64,000 nucleotides of DNA from Denitrobaculum sp965232285 (GTDB lineage: Bacteria > Pseudomonadota > Alphaproteobacteria > Kiloniellales > Kiloniellaceae). A program made the translations under genes and the position numbers. The notes beneath the pieces are model-generated. The model ran no database searches, was not told the origin of the DNA, and was given only the letters and a program-made list of their open reading frames with translations. Location: NCBI GenBank assembly GCA_965232285.1, contig CBDDPL010000004.1, forward strand, positions 1,116,001 to 1,180,000. The letters run 5' to 3'. Positions 7,929 through 16,676 of this stretch are shown here, piece after piece. The first letter of the stretch is position 1, and each line of letters opens with the position of its first letter.

Positions 7929-8141
7929 AGAGCTTCCGGTATGTGACAAACTTAAGCACACAGGCTGTTCCCGCCGAGCGCGACGCGAAACAGGCACAGA
8001 CCCGCGACGATAGCTGTTTCCTTTGGTCTCGTCTCGGGCTTATTCAACTCTACCTATGCGCAAGTTCGTGAAGGCGATGTGAGATCGCGTGCCGGGACGG
8101 CGCAGGGAGTATGACAATTGCAAGACGATTTCCGTTCCAGG

Positions 8142-8199
8142 TTGACAGTCTTCCGGCGCGTTGCTACCCCATATTCATGGGGTTAGCGATCACCCCGTG
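8142..8199 (+). promoter_or_regulatory. Possible promoter and leader hairpin before the chromate genes
   Basis: TTGACA (8142-8147) is followed after 17 bases by TACCCC, a good -35 with a weak -10. Just downstream, CATGGGGT (8176-8183) and ACCCCGTG (8192-8199) can pair, with one wobble, as an operator or leader hairpin. The 332 bases between the hydrolase start (7928) and the next gene (8261) hold no other gene that I can support. Confidence 0.35.
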
Positions 8200-8260
8200 A
8201 GGCGTCAGCCCAAGAATCGCGTCCTTGACCTTTGACCTCAGTTAGAAGGGAGGGCGTGTC

Positions 8261-9079
8261 GTGACGTCTCCAACCGAAATCTCCATACAACAACTTTCCC
8301 GCCTGATCGGTCTGCCGGATGCGCCGGCGATTGTCGATATCCGCATCGACGAGGACTTCGCACTCGATCCCAGGCTGATCCCGGCATCGCGCCGGCGCAG
8401 TCATCGCGAGGTCGCGAACTGGTGCGAAGACTACCGTGGCCGCAAGGTTATCGTCGTCTGTCACCGGGGCAAGAAACTCAGCCAGGGTGTCGCGGCGTTG
8501 CTGCGCCACGAGGGCATTGACGCGGAGACGCTGGCTGGCGGTTTTGAGGGCTGGGCCGCGGCGGGTCAGCTCACCTTTGCGCCTGACAAGCTGCCCAAAG
8601 CGGACGGGCAGGGACGAACGCTTTGGGTGACCCGCGCGCGTCCGAAGATCGATCGCACGGCCTGTCCCTGGCTGATCCGGCGCTTCATCGATCCCGATGC
8701 GGTCTTTCTCTTCGTCTCCCCGGGCGAGGTCGAGGCGGTCGCCGAGAAGTTCGATGCCGCGCCTTTCGACATGGACGGCGTTTTCTGGAGTCACCGCGGG
8801 GAACTCTGTTCCTTTGACACTCTTCTGAAAGAGTTCGGATTGGAGTCCGAGGCTCTGTCTCACCTGGCGACGATTATCCGGGGCGCCGACACCGCGCGGC
8901 CGGAACTGGCGCCCGAAGCGCCGGGTCTCCTGGCCGCCGCATTGGGGCTGTCCCGCATGTACCGGGACGATCTGGCGCAGCTCGATGCCTCCCTGCCGCT
9001 CTATGATGCGCTCTATCGCTGGTCCCGGGATGCCCGGGAGGAAACCCACGACTGGCCGCCTGCCAGGACGGCGGCATGA
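8261..9079 (+). CDS. Rhodanese domain fused to ChrB-type chromate resistance domain
   Basis: Residues 1-105 form a rhodanese fold with the active-site loop VVCHRGKKLSQGVA, whose cysteine (about residue 67) is the expected persulfide carrier. From about residue 125 the protein matches the C-terminal domain of ChrB (TLWVTRARPKIDRTACPWLI, then FDMDGVFWSHRG and CSFDTLL), found in chromate resistance loci. The N-terminal DNA-binding part of classical ChrB is absent, replaced by rhodanese. The start is GTG 8261, with AGAAGGGAGGG upstream. Its stop overlaps the ChrA start, so the pair is coupled. A role in chromate or sulfur-oxyanion stress is inferred. Confidence 0.85.
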   Translation: MTSPTEISIQQLSRLIGLPDAPAIVDIRIDEDFALDPRLIPASRRRSHREVANWCEDYRGRKVIVVCHRGKKLSQGVAALLRHEGIDAETLAGGFEGWAAAGQLTFAPDKLPKADGQGRTLWVTRARPKIDRTACPWLIRRFIDPDAVFLFVSPGEVEAVAEKFDAAPFDMDGVFWSHRGELCSFDTLLKEFGLESEALSHLATIIRGADTARPELAPEAPGLLAAALGLSRMYRDDLAQLDASLPLYDALYRWSRDAREETHDWPPARTAA

Positions 9080-10464
9080 TGAACGAGCAGAACGCAGCTC
9101 TGCCCAGCGAAGTGGCAGGTCAGTCGGTGCAGGCCCAACTGCCGAGCCTGGCGGAGGCCACGAAGGTCTGGCTGCGCATCGGTTGCCTTTCCTTTGGTGG
9201 GCCGGCCGGGCAGATCGCCCTGATGCATCGGGAGGTGGTCGATGACCGCAACTGGATCAGCGACCGGCGTTTTCTGCATGCGCTGAACTTCTGCTCGCTG
9301 CTGCCCGGGCCGGAGGCGCAGCAGTTGGCCACCTATCTCGGCTGGCTGCTGCACGGCGCCAAAGGCGGGCTGATCGCCGGGATGCTGTTCATCCTGCCTG
9401 GCGCCCTTGTGATGTTCGCACTTTCGGCGATCTTCGTGATCGCGGGCGATGTGCCGGTGGTGGCTGCGCTGTTCTTCGGTCTGAAGTCCGCGGTGCTGGT
9501 CATCGTCTTTGAGGCTCTGCTGAAGGTGGCGGGCCGGGCCTTGAAGGGTATGGTGCCCTGGTTGCTGGCCGCTGCCGCCTTTGCCGCGCTCTTTGTCTTT
9601 TCCGTGCCCTTTCCGCTGGTGGTGCTTGGGGCTGCGGTGATCGGTGCAATGGGGCCCGGCTGGTTTGCCGGCGGCGCCCATGGCGCGGCGAAGACAGGAC
9701 CACCTGCGCTGCTGGACGCCGTCATGGCGGCTGATCCGGGTTACGCGCGCGGCCTGGCCCGCAGTGCCCGGCGGGCGGGTTTTATCGCCCTTGCGGTCTG
9801 GGCTCTGCCCGTTGTTGCCATGCTGCCTTTCCCTGGTGTCTATGCCGACGTGGCCTGGTTCTTCTCCAAGATGGCTGTTGTCACCTTCGGTGGCGCCTAT
9901 GCGGTGTTGACCTACGTGGCGCAGGAGGCGGTGGAAGGTTACGCCTGGCTCTCGGCGGCGGAGATGTTGACTGGTTTGGGCCTTGCGGAAACCACGCCCG
10001 GGCCGCTGATCCTGGTGCTGCAGTTCGTCGGCTTTCTGGCAGGTCATGGCGCAAATGCCGAACTCTCCGGGCTTGCAGGCGGGCTCGCGGCTGCGATCTT
10101 GACGCTCTGGGTGACCTTCGCACCCTGTTTCGCCTTCGTTTTCCTGGGGGCGCCGGCGGTCGAGCGTCTGCAGGAAAAACGCGCCCTGGCGGGGGCCCTG
10201 GCGGCGATCACGGCAGCGGTCGTGGGAGTGATTGCGAACCTCGCGCTCTGGTTCGGTTTGCGGGTGGTCTTCGCGGAGGTCCAGACGCTGAGTTGGAGCG
10301 GCCTGTCGCTGGACCTGCCGGTCCTCGCCAGCCTTGACCTGCCGGCGCTGAGCATCGTGCTGGTGGCGGCCGTCGCGCTCTTTCGCTTCAAGCTGGGTGT
10401 GCTGAAGACCCTTGGGATTTGCTCACTCGCCGGTTTGCTCCTGAAGGTGGGGTTGGGGCTTTAG
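9076..10464 (+). CDS. chrA: Chromate transporter ChrA, long (two-domain) form
   Basis: At 462 residues this is a bidomain ChrA-family membrane carrier (CHR family). Each half starts with a conserved amphipathic segment: WLRIGCLSFGGPAGQIALMH in the N-terminal half and FFSKMAVVTFGGAYAVLTYV in the C-terminal half. The LLPGPEAQQLATYLGW and LAETTPGPLILVLQFVGF segments are also family hallmarks. ChrA proteins export chromate, but some members may move other anions. It overlaps the rhodanese-ChrB gene by 4 bases (ATGA), which supports a chromate or sulfate-analogue role. No regulator of the classical ChrB type is adjacent. Confidence 0.92.
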   Translation: MMNEQNAALPSEVAGQSVQAQLPSLAEATKVWLRIGCLSFGGPAGQIALMHREVVDDRNWISDRRFLHALNFCSLLPGPEAQQLATYLGWLLHGAKGGLIAGMLFILPGALVMFALSAIFVIAGDVPVVAALFFGLKSAVLVIVFEALLKVAGRALKGMVPWLLAAAAFAALFVFSVPFPLVVLGAAVIGAMGPGWFAGGAHGAAKTGPPALLDAVMAADPGYARGLARSARRAGFIALAVWALPVVAMLPFPGVYADVAWFFSKMAVVTFGGAYAVLTYVAQEAVEGYAWLSAAEMLTGLGLAETTPGPLILVLQFVGFLAGHGANAELSGLAGGLAAAILTLWVTFAPCFAFVFLGAPAVERLQEKRALAGALAAITAAVVGVIANLALWFGLRVVFAEVQTLSWSGLSLDLPVLASLDLPALSIVLVAAVALFRFKLGVLKTLGICSLAGLLLKVGLGL

Positions 10465-10573
10465 CAACGGGCGAAGGAAAGCTATCGTCACTCCTCTGCG
10501 GCAATCCGATCGGCGCAAAGTGGCGTATCAAAGCTGAAGTCGATCCTGCCGCCTGTATTGGAGAGCCCTGTCA

Positions 10574-11002
10574 ATGGTCTCGGACGCCACCGTTACTGAC
10601 TACATTGCCTTCTTCGAAAACCTCACCCCTGCCGATCTGGAGCGGTTCGAAGAGGTCTTTGCGCCGGACGCACGCTTTCGCGACCCCTTCAACGACGCCC
10701 AGGGCGTTGCAGCGGTTCGGCGGGTCTTTGAGAAGATGTTTGCGGATGTCGAGGATCACAGCTTCAAGGTGCTCGATCACGCCGTTGCAGGAGACCGGGC
10801 CTATCTGAACTGGGTCTTTGAACTCACCCGGCGCGGCAAGACCAGTACCTGGCCGATCGAGGGCATCAGCGTGATCGACTTCCGCGCTGACGGTAAGGTT
10901 ACGGCGCATATCGACCACTACGATGTCGCCGGTCAGATCTACGAAAAGCTACCCCTGATCGGCGCGGTCTTGCGGGCACTGCGCAGGCGGATTGCCGCTT
11001 AG
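10574..11002 (+). CDS. SnoaL-like / NTF2-fold protein
   Basis: This 142-residue protein has the NTF2-like pattern of SnoaL-like proteins: an N-terminal helix (VTDYIAFFENLTPADLERF), VFAPDARFRDPFND as the pocket strand, and the strand set WPIEGISVIDFRADGKVTAHIDHYD in broken form (W-P-I-E-G, then D-F, then H-I-D). Such proteins are small enzymes or binding proteins (isomerases, cyclases, or unknown roles). It has no operon partner: ChrA ends 109 bases before and the LysE gene converges from the other side. The substrate cannot be inferred. Confidence 0.75.
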   Translation: MVSDATVTDYIAFFENLTPADLERFEEVFAPDARFRDPFNDAQGVAAVRRVFEKMFADVEDHSFKVLDHAVAGDRAYLNWVFELTRRGKTSTWPIEGISVIDFRADGKVTAHIDHYDVAGQIYEKLPLIGAVLRALRRRIAA

Positions 11003-11003
11003 C

Positions 11004-11645
11004 CTAAGTTCGGCTTGCCAGAAGTTTCAGACCGGCGAAGGTGAAGAAGGCGCCGAGGAGGCCCTGTATCCAACGCCGGGCCCGGCCGTAGATCCGCAGC
11101 ATCGGCGCGGTCGAGAAGACGACGGCATAAAAACAGTGGATGCTCACCGAGAACAGGCTGTTGCCCAATACGATGACGGCAGCCACCCAGAGGGGCGCGC
11201 CGGCTTGCAGTCCCAGGGAGATGATCGCGATCCAGGCGAGGGCGGCTTTGGGGTTGGTCATCTGGATAATCAGGCCCCGCAGGAAATACGCGCGCGGACT
11301 CAGTTCGGTTCCGCCCAGACTGCCGGCTTCAATGTCTTGCCGTGACGCCGCGGAGCGAAACGCCTTGAAGGCGAGCCACAGCAGATAGAGGCCGCCGGCG
11401 ATCTTGATGACCGTCAGCGCGAAGGCGTAGCTCGCCAGCAGCGCGGAGAGTCCGGCCGCGGTCAGAAGCGCCCAGCAGACAGAACCGCTCGAGACACCCA
11501 GCGCGAGCGCCAGCCCGGACGAACGGCCGCGGCTCATGGAGGTGCCCATGATCGCGAGGATGTTCGGCCCGGGACTGAGGATCGAGAGCAGGAAGGCCGC
11601 GTAAGCCAGCAGGATGCCGGGCAGGTAGAGTGAAATCGAGTCCAT
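11004..11645 (-). CDS. LysE/RhtB family amino-acid exporter
   Basis: This is a 213-residue inner-membrane exporter with about six hydrophobic segments. The family motif after the first helix is clear: LSILSPGPNILAIMGTSMSR, then GLALALGVSSGS. LysE/RhtB proteins export amino acids such as lysine, homoserine or threonine, and some handle other small molecules. The gene is monocistronic, convergent with the SnoaL-like gene and divergent from the VOC gene. No regulator of the ArgP type is adjacent, so the substrate is unknown. Confidence 0.87.
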   Translation of the reverse strand: MDSISLYLPGILLAYAAFLLSILSPGPNILAIMGTSMSRGRSSGLALALGVSSGSVCWALLTAAGLSALLASYAFALTVIKIAGGLYLLWLAFKAFRSAASRQDIEAGSLGGTELSPRAYFLRGLIIQMTNPKAALAWIAIISLGLQAGAPLWVAAVIVLGNSLFSVSIHCFYAVVFSTAPMLRIYGRARRWIQGLLGAFFTFAGLKLLASRT

Positions 11646-11784
11646 AAGGCTATTCCAGGGTCTGAAGATTTATCGCTAGCGCGGAGGTTAGCATAGTTCT
11701 GCAGGTCAACAGTTTGGTCCTGGCCAAACTATGCAGGAAAGATCAGAGTCGCATCCTATCGTTGCCGGGAAAGGAGTCCACCCC

Positions 11785-12591
11785 GTGTTCAGCCATTTTA
11801 CCCTCGGATCCAACGATCTGAAGCGTTCGCAGCGTTTCTACGATGCCGTCATGTCCAGCCTCGGCCAGGTGCTGATTCAGGCCGCGCCCGAGGAGGGATA
11901 TCTCATGTACGGGCCATCGGATCAGGGTTACCCGCATCTCTTTGTCTGCACGCCCTTCGACGGACTTCCGGCAACCTGGAGCAACGGGTTTCACATCGCC
12001 TATAACGTGGCGGACACCTCCACTGTGGACCGCTTTCATGCGGCCGCCCTGGCTGAGGGCGGTTACGACGAGGGGGCGCCCGGTCTGCGCTCGCATTACG
12101 CCGCGGACTACTACGGTGCCTATGTGCGCGATCCCGACGGCAACAAACTGCAGGCGGTCTGCTACACCGGGGGCCGCCGCGTCGGCAGCACGGGCGATAG
12201 CCTCTCCCATATCACGATCGGACTTACGGATCTGCAGCGTGATCGCGCGTTCTACACGGCTGTTCTGGCGCCCCTGGGTGTCGTCGAACTGCCGGAGGAA
12301 GGCGATGCGGAGTCCGCCGGTTTCGGTCTGGCCGGGTTTGAGTTGCCGGTGCTTTATCTGCAGCCCGCTTTCGACGGCCGGCCGGTCACCTGGGGCAATG
12401 GCTGTCACACCGCCCTTGCCGCGCCCAGCCGGGCCGCCGTCGATCGTTTTCATGCGGTTGGCCTCGAACGAGGTGGCGTTTGCGAGGGCGCACCCGGACT
12501 GCGTCCGCACTACTCGGCGAACTACTACGCCGCCTATCTGCGTGATCCGGTGGGAAACAAACTGCAGGCGGTCTGCCGGAACCCCGAATAG
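11785..12591 (+). CDS. Tandem VOC (glyoxalase/bleomycin-resistance) protein
   Basis: Two VOC domains follow each other: residues 1-128 (FSHFTLGSNDLKRSQRFYDA to DPDGNKLQAVCYTG) and 138-268 (LSHITIGLTDLQRDRAFYT to DPVGNKLQAVCRNPE). Both share the same signature elements, including W-x-N-G, V-D-R-F-H-A, EGAPGLR-x-HY and RDPxGNKLQAVC, so the protein arose by internal duplication. VOC proteins bind a metal between two such domains and catalyse isomerisation, dioxygenation or resistance by binding. I start at GTG 11785 because AAGGAG lies 8 bases before it; an ATG at 11731 would add 18 residues. The substrate is unknown. Confidence 0.82.
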   Translation: MFSHFTLGSNDLKRSQRFYDAVMSSLGQVLIQAAPEEGYLMYGPSDQGYPHLFVCTPFDGLPATWSNGFHIAYNVADTSTVDRFHAAALAEGGYDEGAPGLRSHYAADYYGAYVRDPDGNKLQAVCYTGGRRVGSTGDSLSHITIGLTDLQRDRAFYTAVLAPLGVVELPEEGDAESAGFGLAGFELPVLYLQPAFDGRPVTWGNGCHTALAAPSRAAVDRFHAVGLERGGVCEGAPGLRPHYSANYYAAYLRDPVGNKLQAVCRNPE

Positions 12592-12707
12592 GCGGCCTAT
12601 GCCACAACATTTACACAGATCTTGGGAAAATAAGTAAAAAAGCTGTGATCCAAGAACAAGAAGGGCTCGTAAAGCAGGGCGTCAACTAAACACATCGGGG
12701 AGTGCAA

Positions 12708-13214
12708 ATGATGCGTTTATCCAATCTGCTTAAAGCCTTCGTTCTGATCGTTCCTTTCGCCCTGACCGCTTGCGCAAGCAATCAGGAAGCCGCGACCGCG
12801 ACCGAAAAAGATATCGTCGACACCGCTGTCGGCGCCGGACAGTTCAATACGCTGGTCGCTGCCGCGCAGGCCGCCGATCTCGTCGACACCTTGAAGAGCA
12901 AAGGCCCCTTCACGGTCTTCGCGCCGACCGACGAGGCCTTCGCCAAGCTGCCGGCCGGTACCGTCGACAATCTCTTGAAGCCGGAGAACAAGGACCAGCT
13001 CGCGGCGATCCTCACCTACCACGTGGTGCCCGGCAAGATCATGTCGGCTGACATCGCGGGCAAGGAAGCCGAAGTGGCCACGGTTCAGGGCGGCAAGCTC
13101 GATGTGAACGCGACCGACGGCGTCAAGGTCAACGACGCGACCGTCGTTGCTGCCGACGTCGAGGCCACCAACGGCGTGATCCACGTTGTCGACACGGTTC
13201 TGCTTCCGCAGTAA
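12708..13214 (+). CDS. Fasciclin-domain lipoprotein
   Basis: An N-terminal lipoprotein signal ends in a lipobox (LTACAS), so the mature protein is likely anchored to a membrane through the Cys. A single fasciclin (FAS1) domain follows with its hallmarks: FNTLVAAAQAADLVDTLKS, GPFTVFAPTDEAFAKLP, ILTYHVVPGKIMSADI and NGVIHVVDTVLLP. FAS1 domains mediate adhesion or matrix contacts. I use the ATG at 12708, with GGGGAG about 5 bases before; ATG 12711 and GTG 12702 are alternatives. A strong hairpin follows the stop at 13236. Confidence 0.9.
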   Translation: MMRLSNLLKAFVLIVPFALTACASNQEAATATEKDIVDTAVGAGQFNTLVAAAQAADLVDTLKSKGPFTVFAPTDEAFAKLPAGTVDNLLKPENKDQLAAILTYHVVPGKIMSADIAGKEAEVATVQGGKLDVNATDGVKVNDATVVAADVEATNGVIHVVDTVLLPQ

Positions 13215-13235
13215 CTCTGTCTGACATGCAGCGCT

Positions 13236-13267
13236 GGAAGTGCCTCGCCTTGTTGCGGGGCTCTTCC
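13236..13267 (+). terminator. Hairpin after the fasciclin gene
   Basis: GGAAGTGCCTCGC (13236-13248) and GCGGGGCTCTTCC (13255-13267) pair at 12 of 13 positions counting one wobble, with a 6-base loop. It starts 21 bases after the fasciclin stop. No T-run follows, so it may be a Rho-assisted terminator or an mRNA-stabilising end. Confidence 0.45.
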
Positions 13268-13350
13268 GCGTTCAGCCGGATCGAGGTTCGCAGAAACGCA
13301 CTCCCCGCTTCTTTCTGCACAGAACCAGGATCGATCTGGGTGATCGGCAA

Positions 13351-14217
13351 CTACCCAGAGGGCTTCAGAAAAACCAGGCCGGCGCCGCCCAGCGCCAAGG
13401 CAATTCCGATGAAGGAAAGCAGACTCCATTCGTAGCCTTCCAGGCCGCTGGAGACGGCGAGGGCAACCAGCGGAAACAGCACGGTGGCATAGCCGGCCCG
13501 GGCCGGCCCGACGTGATTGACCAGCGTCAGGTAGGCGAGAAAGGCGATGGCCGAGGCGACGACGGCGAGGAACAGCAGCCCTCCGAGGTACGTCGGGGTC
13601 AGAGGCACGACGAAGCTTTGACCTAATGCCAGCGCATAGAGAGTGCAGAGTATGGCCCCATAGGCCATGGCGCGGGCGACAATGTTCGTTAGATCATGCT
13701 CGGCGCTCAGCTTGACCGAGATCAGATTACCCAGGGAAAAGAAATAGGTCGCGGCGACCGCCAGGCTGAGCCCCCACACGGTTTCAATGTTTCCGGCCGC
13801 CGTCAGCCCGTCGGAGAAGAGAAAGGCAAGGCCGGTGACGCCGCAGAGCGCGCCGGCCAGAACTCGGCTTTCAGGGCGCCGCCGGAAGAAAATCCACTGA
13901 TTGAGGGAACCGAAGATGGCGGCGGTCGAGAAGACCACGGAGGAAATCCCGCTCGCGATGTAGCCGGTGGCGATATAGAACAGCAGATAGTTGATGTTGA
14001 AGAGGCAGAAACCGAGCGCGAGGATTCGCAGGTGCGCGGTCAGCGGAATGCTCTGCCACCGTCCGGAGACGATCAGCCAGAGGAAGAGGACCGCAGCGGC
14101 CAGCGCAAAGCGGTAAGCGATCGAGACCGTTTCGGCGGCCTCTCCGATCTGCAGGGTGATGCCAAACCAGGAGACGCCCCAGGTCACCACGACCACAGTT
14201 AAAAGAACGATTGGCAA
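13351..14217 (-). CDS. EamA/DMT-family transporter
   Basis: This membrane protein of 288 residues has about ten hydrophobic helices in two EamA repeats, beginning LPIVLLTVVVVTWGVSWFG. The DMT superfamily moves amino acids, sugars or other metabolites. I place the start at TTG 14217, because GGAGG lies 6 bases before it and translation would begin directly at the first helix. An ATG at 14475 exists in frame, but its extension crosses the divergent AraC gene and reads as non-protein. The AraC regulator gene begins 105 bases away on the other strand and is the likely controller. Confidence 0.85.
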   Translation of the reverse strand: MPIVLLTVVVVTWGVSWFGITLQIGEAAETVSIAYRFALAAAVLFLWLIVSGRWQSIPLTAHLRILALGFCLFNINYLLFYIATGYIASGISSVVFSTAAIFGSLNQWIFFRRRPESRVLAGALCGVTGLAFLFSDGLTAAGNIETVWGLSLAVAATYFFSLGNLISVKLSAEHDLTNIVARAMAYGAILCTLYALALGQSFVVPLTPTYLGGLLFLAVVASAIAFLAYLTLVNHVGPARAGYATVLFPLVALAVSSGLEGYEWSLLSFIGIALALGGAGLVFLKPSG

Positions 14218-14321
14218 ATTTATCCTCCGATGATCCCGGGATCTTACGCAGGCGCTCAAGCGCTGTATTTCAGGATTCGGACAGGATTGCCAGGCTTCGG
14301 ACCTGCGGGTAGGTTTCGGTG

Positions 14322-15185
14322 ATGAGCCTTCCGGATTTGAGAGTACCCACGGCCTTGCGCGGCTCTGCCCAGATTCTGCGCAGCGCGAGCGGCCTTGCCG
14401 GCACCAAATCGATTGCCCAGTGGGAGCGCCCGGGTGGCGGTTTTCTCGCCTATGGTGCGCCGAACCATCACACACTGAGCGTTTATCTGAAGGGCGGCCG
14501 CGGTGTCCAGCAACTGCTCGGAACCAAGCGGACGTCGCCTCTCGGTCAGGGCCGCGGGGGTCCCACGGCGATCTGTGTGCTGCCGCGGGATTACGAAACG
14601 GCCTGGACCAACAGCGCTTACGTCTCGATGTTTCACATCTACTTCGCGCAGGCCGAGTTGGAAGCGTTGATGGGCCGGAAGGTTGGAAGCCTCAGGCCGG
14701 TTGTCTTCGGCCAGGATCCGATTGCCCAAGCCCTGGTTAGGAACCTGATCCTGGAATTGGATTGGAGCGCGCCGGCAGACCGTCTCAGCCTCGAACATGC
14801 GATCCTCTCTCTGCTCGCGCGCCTGCAGGCGGTAAAGCCGCCCGCGTCAGGCGTTTCGGGTTTGTCCACGGCGCAGATCGGCTTGATAGAGGAGGTCATG
14901 CGCGGCGCGCCAGCGGCTGCGCATCCGATTGCCGAACTGGCAGCCTTGTTGGATTGCAGTCCGCGCCACTTCGCCCGTTGTTTCAAGGCCGCCACCGGCC
15001 TGACGCCGGGACAGCGCTTGCGCCAGATACGCATTGCACATGCGCGCAAACTCATTTTAGCCGGGCAGGAACTTGCCGGCGTCGCCCTTGAATGCGGTTA
15101 CAGCTCACAAAGCCACCTGACATCGCAATTTAAGGCCGAGACGGGCATGACGCCTGGCGCCTTTCGCCGGAACGGCTTTACCTGA
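14322..15185 (+). CDS. AraC-family transcriptional regulator
   Basis: The C-terminal 100 residues form a double helix-turn-helix AraC domain (IAELAALLDCSPRHFARCFK, then ALECGYSSQSHLTSQFK and MTPGAFRRN). The N-terminal two thirds is an effector-sensing region with no clear signature. ATG 14322 is used; GTG 14319 is directly before it and would add one residue. The gene diverges from the EamA transporter, which suggests that it controls that exporter in response to a small molecule. This regulatory link is an inference from position. Confidence 0.87.
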   Translation: MSLPDLRVPTALRGSAQILRSASGLAGTKSIAQWERPGGGFLAYGAPNHHTLSVYLKGGRGVQQLLGTKRTSPLGQGRGGPTAICVLPRDYETAWTNSAYVSMFHIYFAQAELEALMGRKVGSLRPVVFGQDPIAQALVRNLILELDWSAPADRLSLEHAILSLLARLQAVKPPASGVSGLSTAQIGLIEEVMRGAPAAAHPIAELAALLDCSPRHFARCFKAATGLTPGQRLRQIRIAHARKLILAGQELAGVALECGYSSQSHLTSQFKAETGMTPGAFRRNGFT

Positions 15186-15363
15186 TCTCCTGACGAAGGC
15201 TGTTTGACCCGGCGCTGTCCCAAAAAGACTTTCGGCAGAAAATGTGATCAAATTTTAGGCGACTGCTTAACAGAATGTTTATTGTCTTTCGGCTCAATGG
15301 ATTCCTCTCATACGTGTGCGTCGCGTTCAGAAGCTGTCTATGGGAAGGGTTTGGAATCTAATC

Positions 15364-15678
15364 ATGAGCACCGTAAAGTGGCTCATTGCTGCCGGATACC
15401 TGCTGACCGCTTTCGCAGTCACGGCCGCCGAGAATCACGTCGTGACCCAGACCAACAAGCGCTTCGGTACCAACGAGGTGACTGTCGCGCCGGGCGATAC
15501 GGTCTTTTTCAAAAATACCGATCGGGTGAAGCACAACATTCTGGTCGAAGCTTTGGGCTATAACAGCGGTATCCAGCAGCCAGGCAGTGAATCTGCTCTG
15601 ATGTTCGACGAAAGCGGCCGCTTCGTGGTTCGCTGCGGTATCCACTCCAAGATGAAAATGACGGTGATTGTCGAGTAG
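15364..15678 (+). CDS. Small plastocyanin-like cupredoxin
   Basis: After a signal peptide (MSTVKWLIAAGYLLTAFAV, cut near AENHV) the mature protein is about 85 residues. It carries the type 1 copper ligand set: a His in VKHNILVE, then Cys, His and Met in RCGIHSKMKM. This is the pattern of plastocyanin and amicyanin-type periplasmic electron carriers. The ATG at 15364 puts the signal peptide at the N-terminus; ATG 15340 or 15316 would precede it by 8 or 16 residues. It stands alone without a redox partner gene, so its donor and acceptor are unknown. Confidence 0.8.
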   Translation: MSTVKWLIAAGYLLTAFAVTAAENHVVTQTNKRFGTNEVTVAPGDTVFFKNTDRVKHNILVEALGYNSGIQQPGSESALMFDESGRFVVRCGIHSKMKMTVIVE

Positions 15679-15737
15679 GGGAGCGGTCAGCGCATCTCAA
15701 ATACGCAGAAGGGCGCCGCGTTTCAAAACCGCTGTCG

Positions 15738-16676
15738 CTAAGCCGAACTATGCCGGCTGCGGGATCTGCCGAAACCGCGTTTGCGCATGAAGCGTCCAGC
15801 CTTGGAGGCGCCTCCGCGGGACGCGTCGACCGGTCCCTGGAAGTCACGTCGCACCAGTTTGGAAATCAGAGCTTCCATAACCGTGTAGAGGACAAGCAAG
15901 CCCAAGCCCCAGAAGAACAGCTTTTTCAGGAGCGACGGCAGCTTTGTGCCTTCTTTTTGCTGCTGTTCCCCGCCGAATTCGTCGTCGCTGTCCAGATTAC
16001 CGTTACTCGCCATCGCAATCGCGTCATCCTGAACCGCGAAGTCGCTGGTGTAGGTGGCGATCTCGACGGAAAGAGCCGAGGTCTGTGTTCTGAGGAAATC
16101 CAGGATCGGTATATCGGCTGCCGGTTGAGCGTAGGCGATATCCAGCGCGAAGTCGGGCAGGGAATCAATGATGAGCTGATGATATTCTCTGCTGACGATG
16201 ATTTCTGACTCCCGATATGCGCTTGGCGCCTGATTTTGCTGCTGCAAAGCCAATTCGATCAATTCCCAGGGAATCTCGGGTACTTCCGTCGCGGCATCTT
16301 CCGGCTTTGCGCCTGGCGCCTTGCGGATCAAAGTGACCGGCCGGTCATCCCGCTCCTCTTTGCGGGGGCCGGTCGAGACAAGATCCTCTGGCTCGACTTT
16401 GGCTGCCTCAGCGGGCTCTTTCTCGCCTTTCTGAGGCTTTTTGGAATCTGCGGGAGAGTCGGTTTTCTTCGAAGCGGCGGGCGGAGGTTCTAACCATGTT
16501 GACGTAATGGGCTCGGCCTGGGCGGGCAGACAGACAAACGTCAGCGCTGCGATCCCGCAGGTTGCGATGATCAGGCGCCTCCTCACTGCAGTCCGCACAA
16601 CTGCCCCCAAAAACCGATCCAACGCAGTTTTTATGACACGTCGCATGGTTTTAAAAACTTCAGACTCCACGGTCAT
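15738..16676 (-). CDS. Hypothetical exported protein with C-terminal membrane anchor
   Basis: I do not recognise this 312-residue protein. A long basic N-terminus leads into a hydrophobic segment (LIIATCGIAALTFVCLPAQA, about residues 35-54), which looks like a signal peptide with cleavage near AQAEP. Residues 60-110 are rich in Lys, Glu and Pro and probably disordered. A second hydrophobic segment (FFWGLGLLVLYTVMEAL, about 249-265) sits near a very basic C-terminus (GRFMRKRGFGRSRSRH). The layout suggests a periplasmic domain tethered to the inner membrane. It converges on the cupredoxin gene, and the 570 bases beyond its start hold no gene. Confidence 0.6.
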   Translation of the reverse strand: MTVESEVFKTMRRVIKTALDRFLGAVVRTAVRRRLIIATCGIAALTFVCLPAQAEPITSTWLEPPPAASKKTDSPADSKKPQKGEKEPAEAAKVEPEDLVSTGPRKEERDDRPVTLIRKAPGAKPEDAATEVPEIPWELIELALQQQNQAPSAYRESEIIVSREYHQLIIDSLPDFALDIAYAQPAADIPILDFLRTQTSALSVEIATYTSDFAVQDDAIAMASNGNLDSDDEFGGEQQQKEGTKLPSLLKKLFFWGLGLLVLYTVMEALISKLVRRDFQGPVDASRGGASKAGRFMRKRGFGRSRSRHSSA

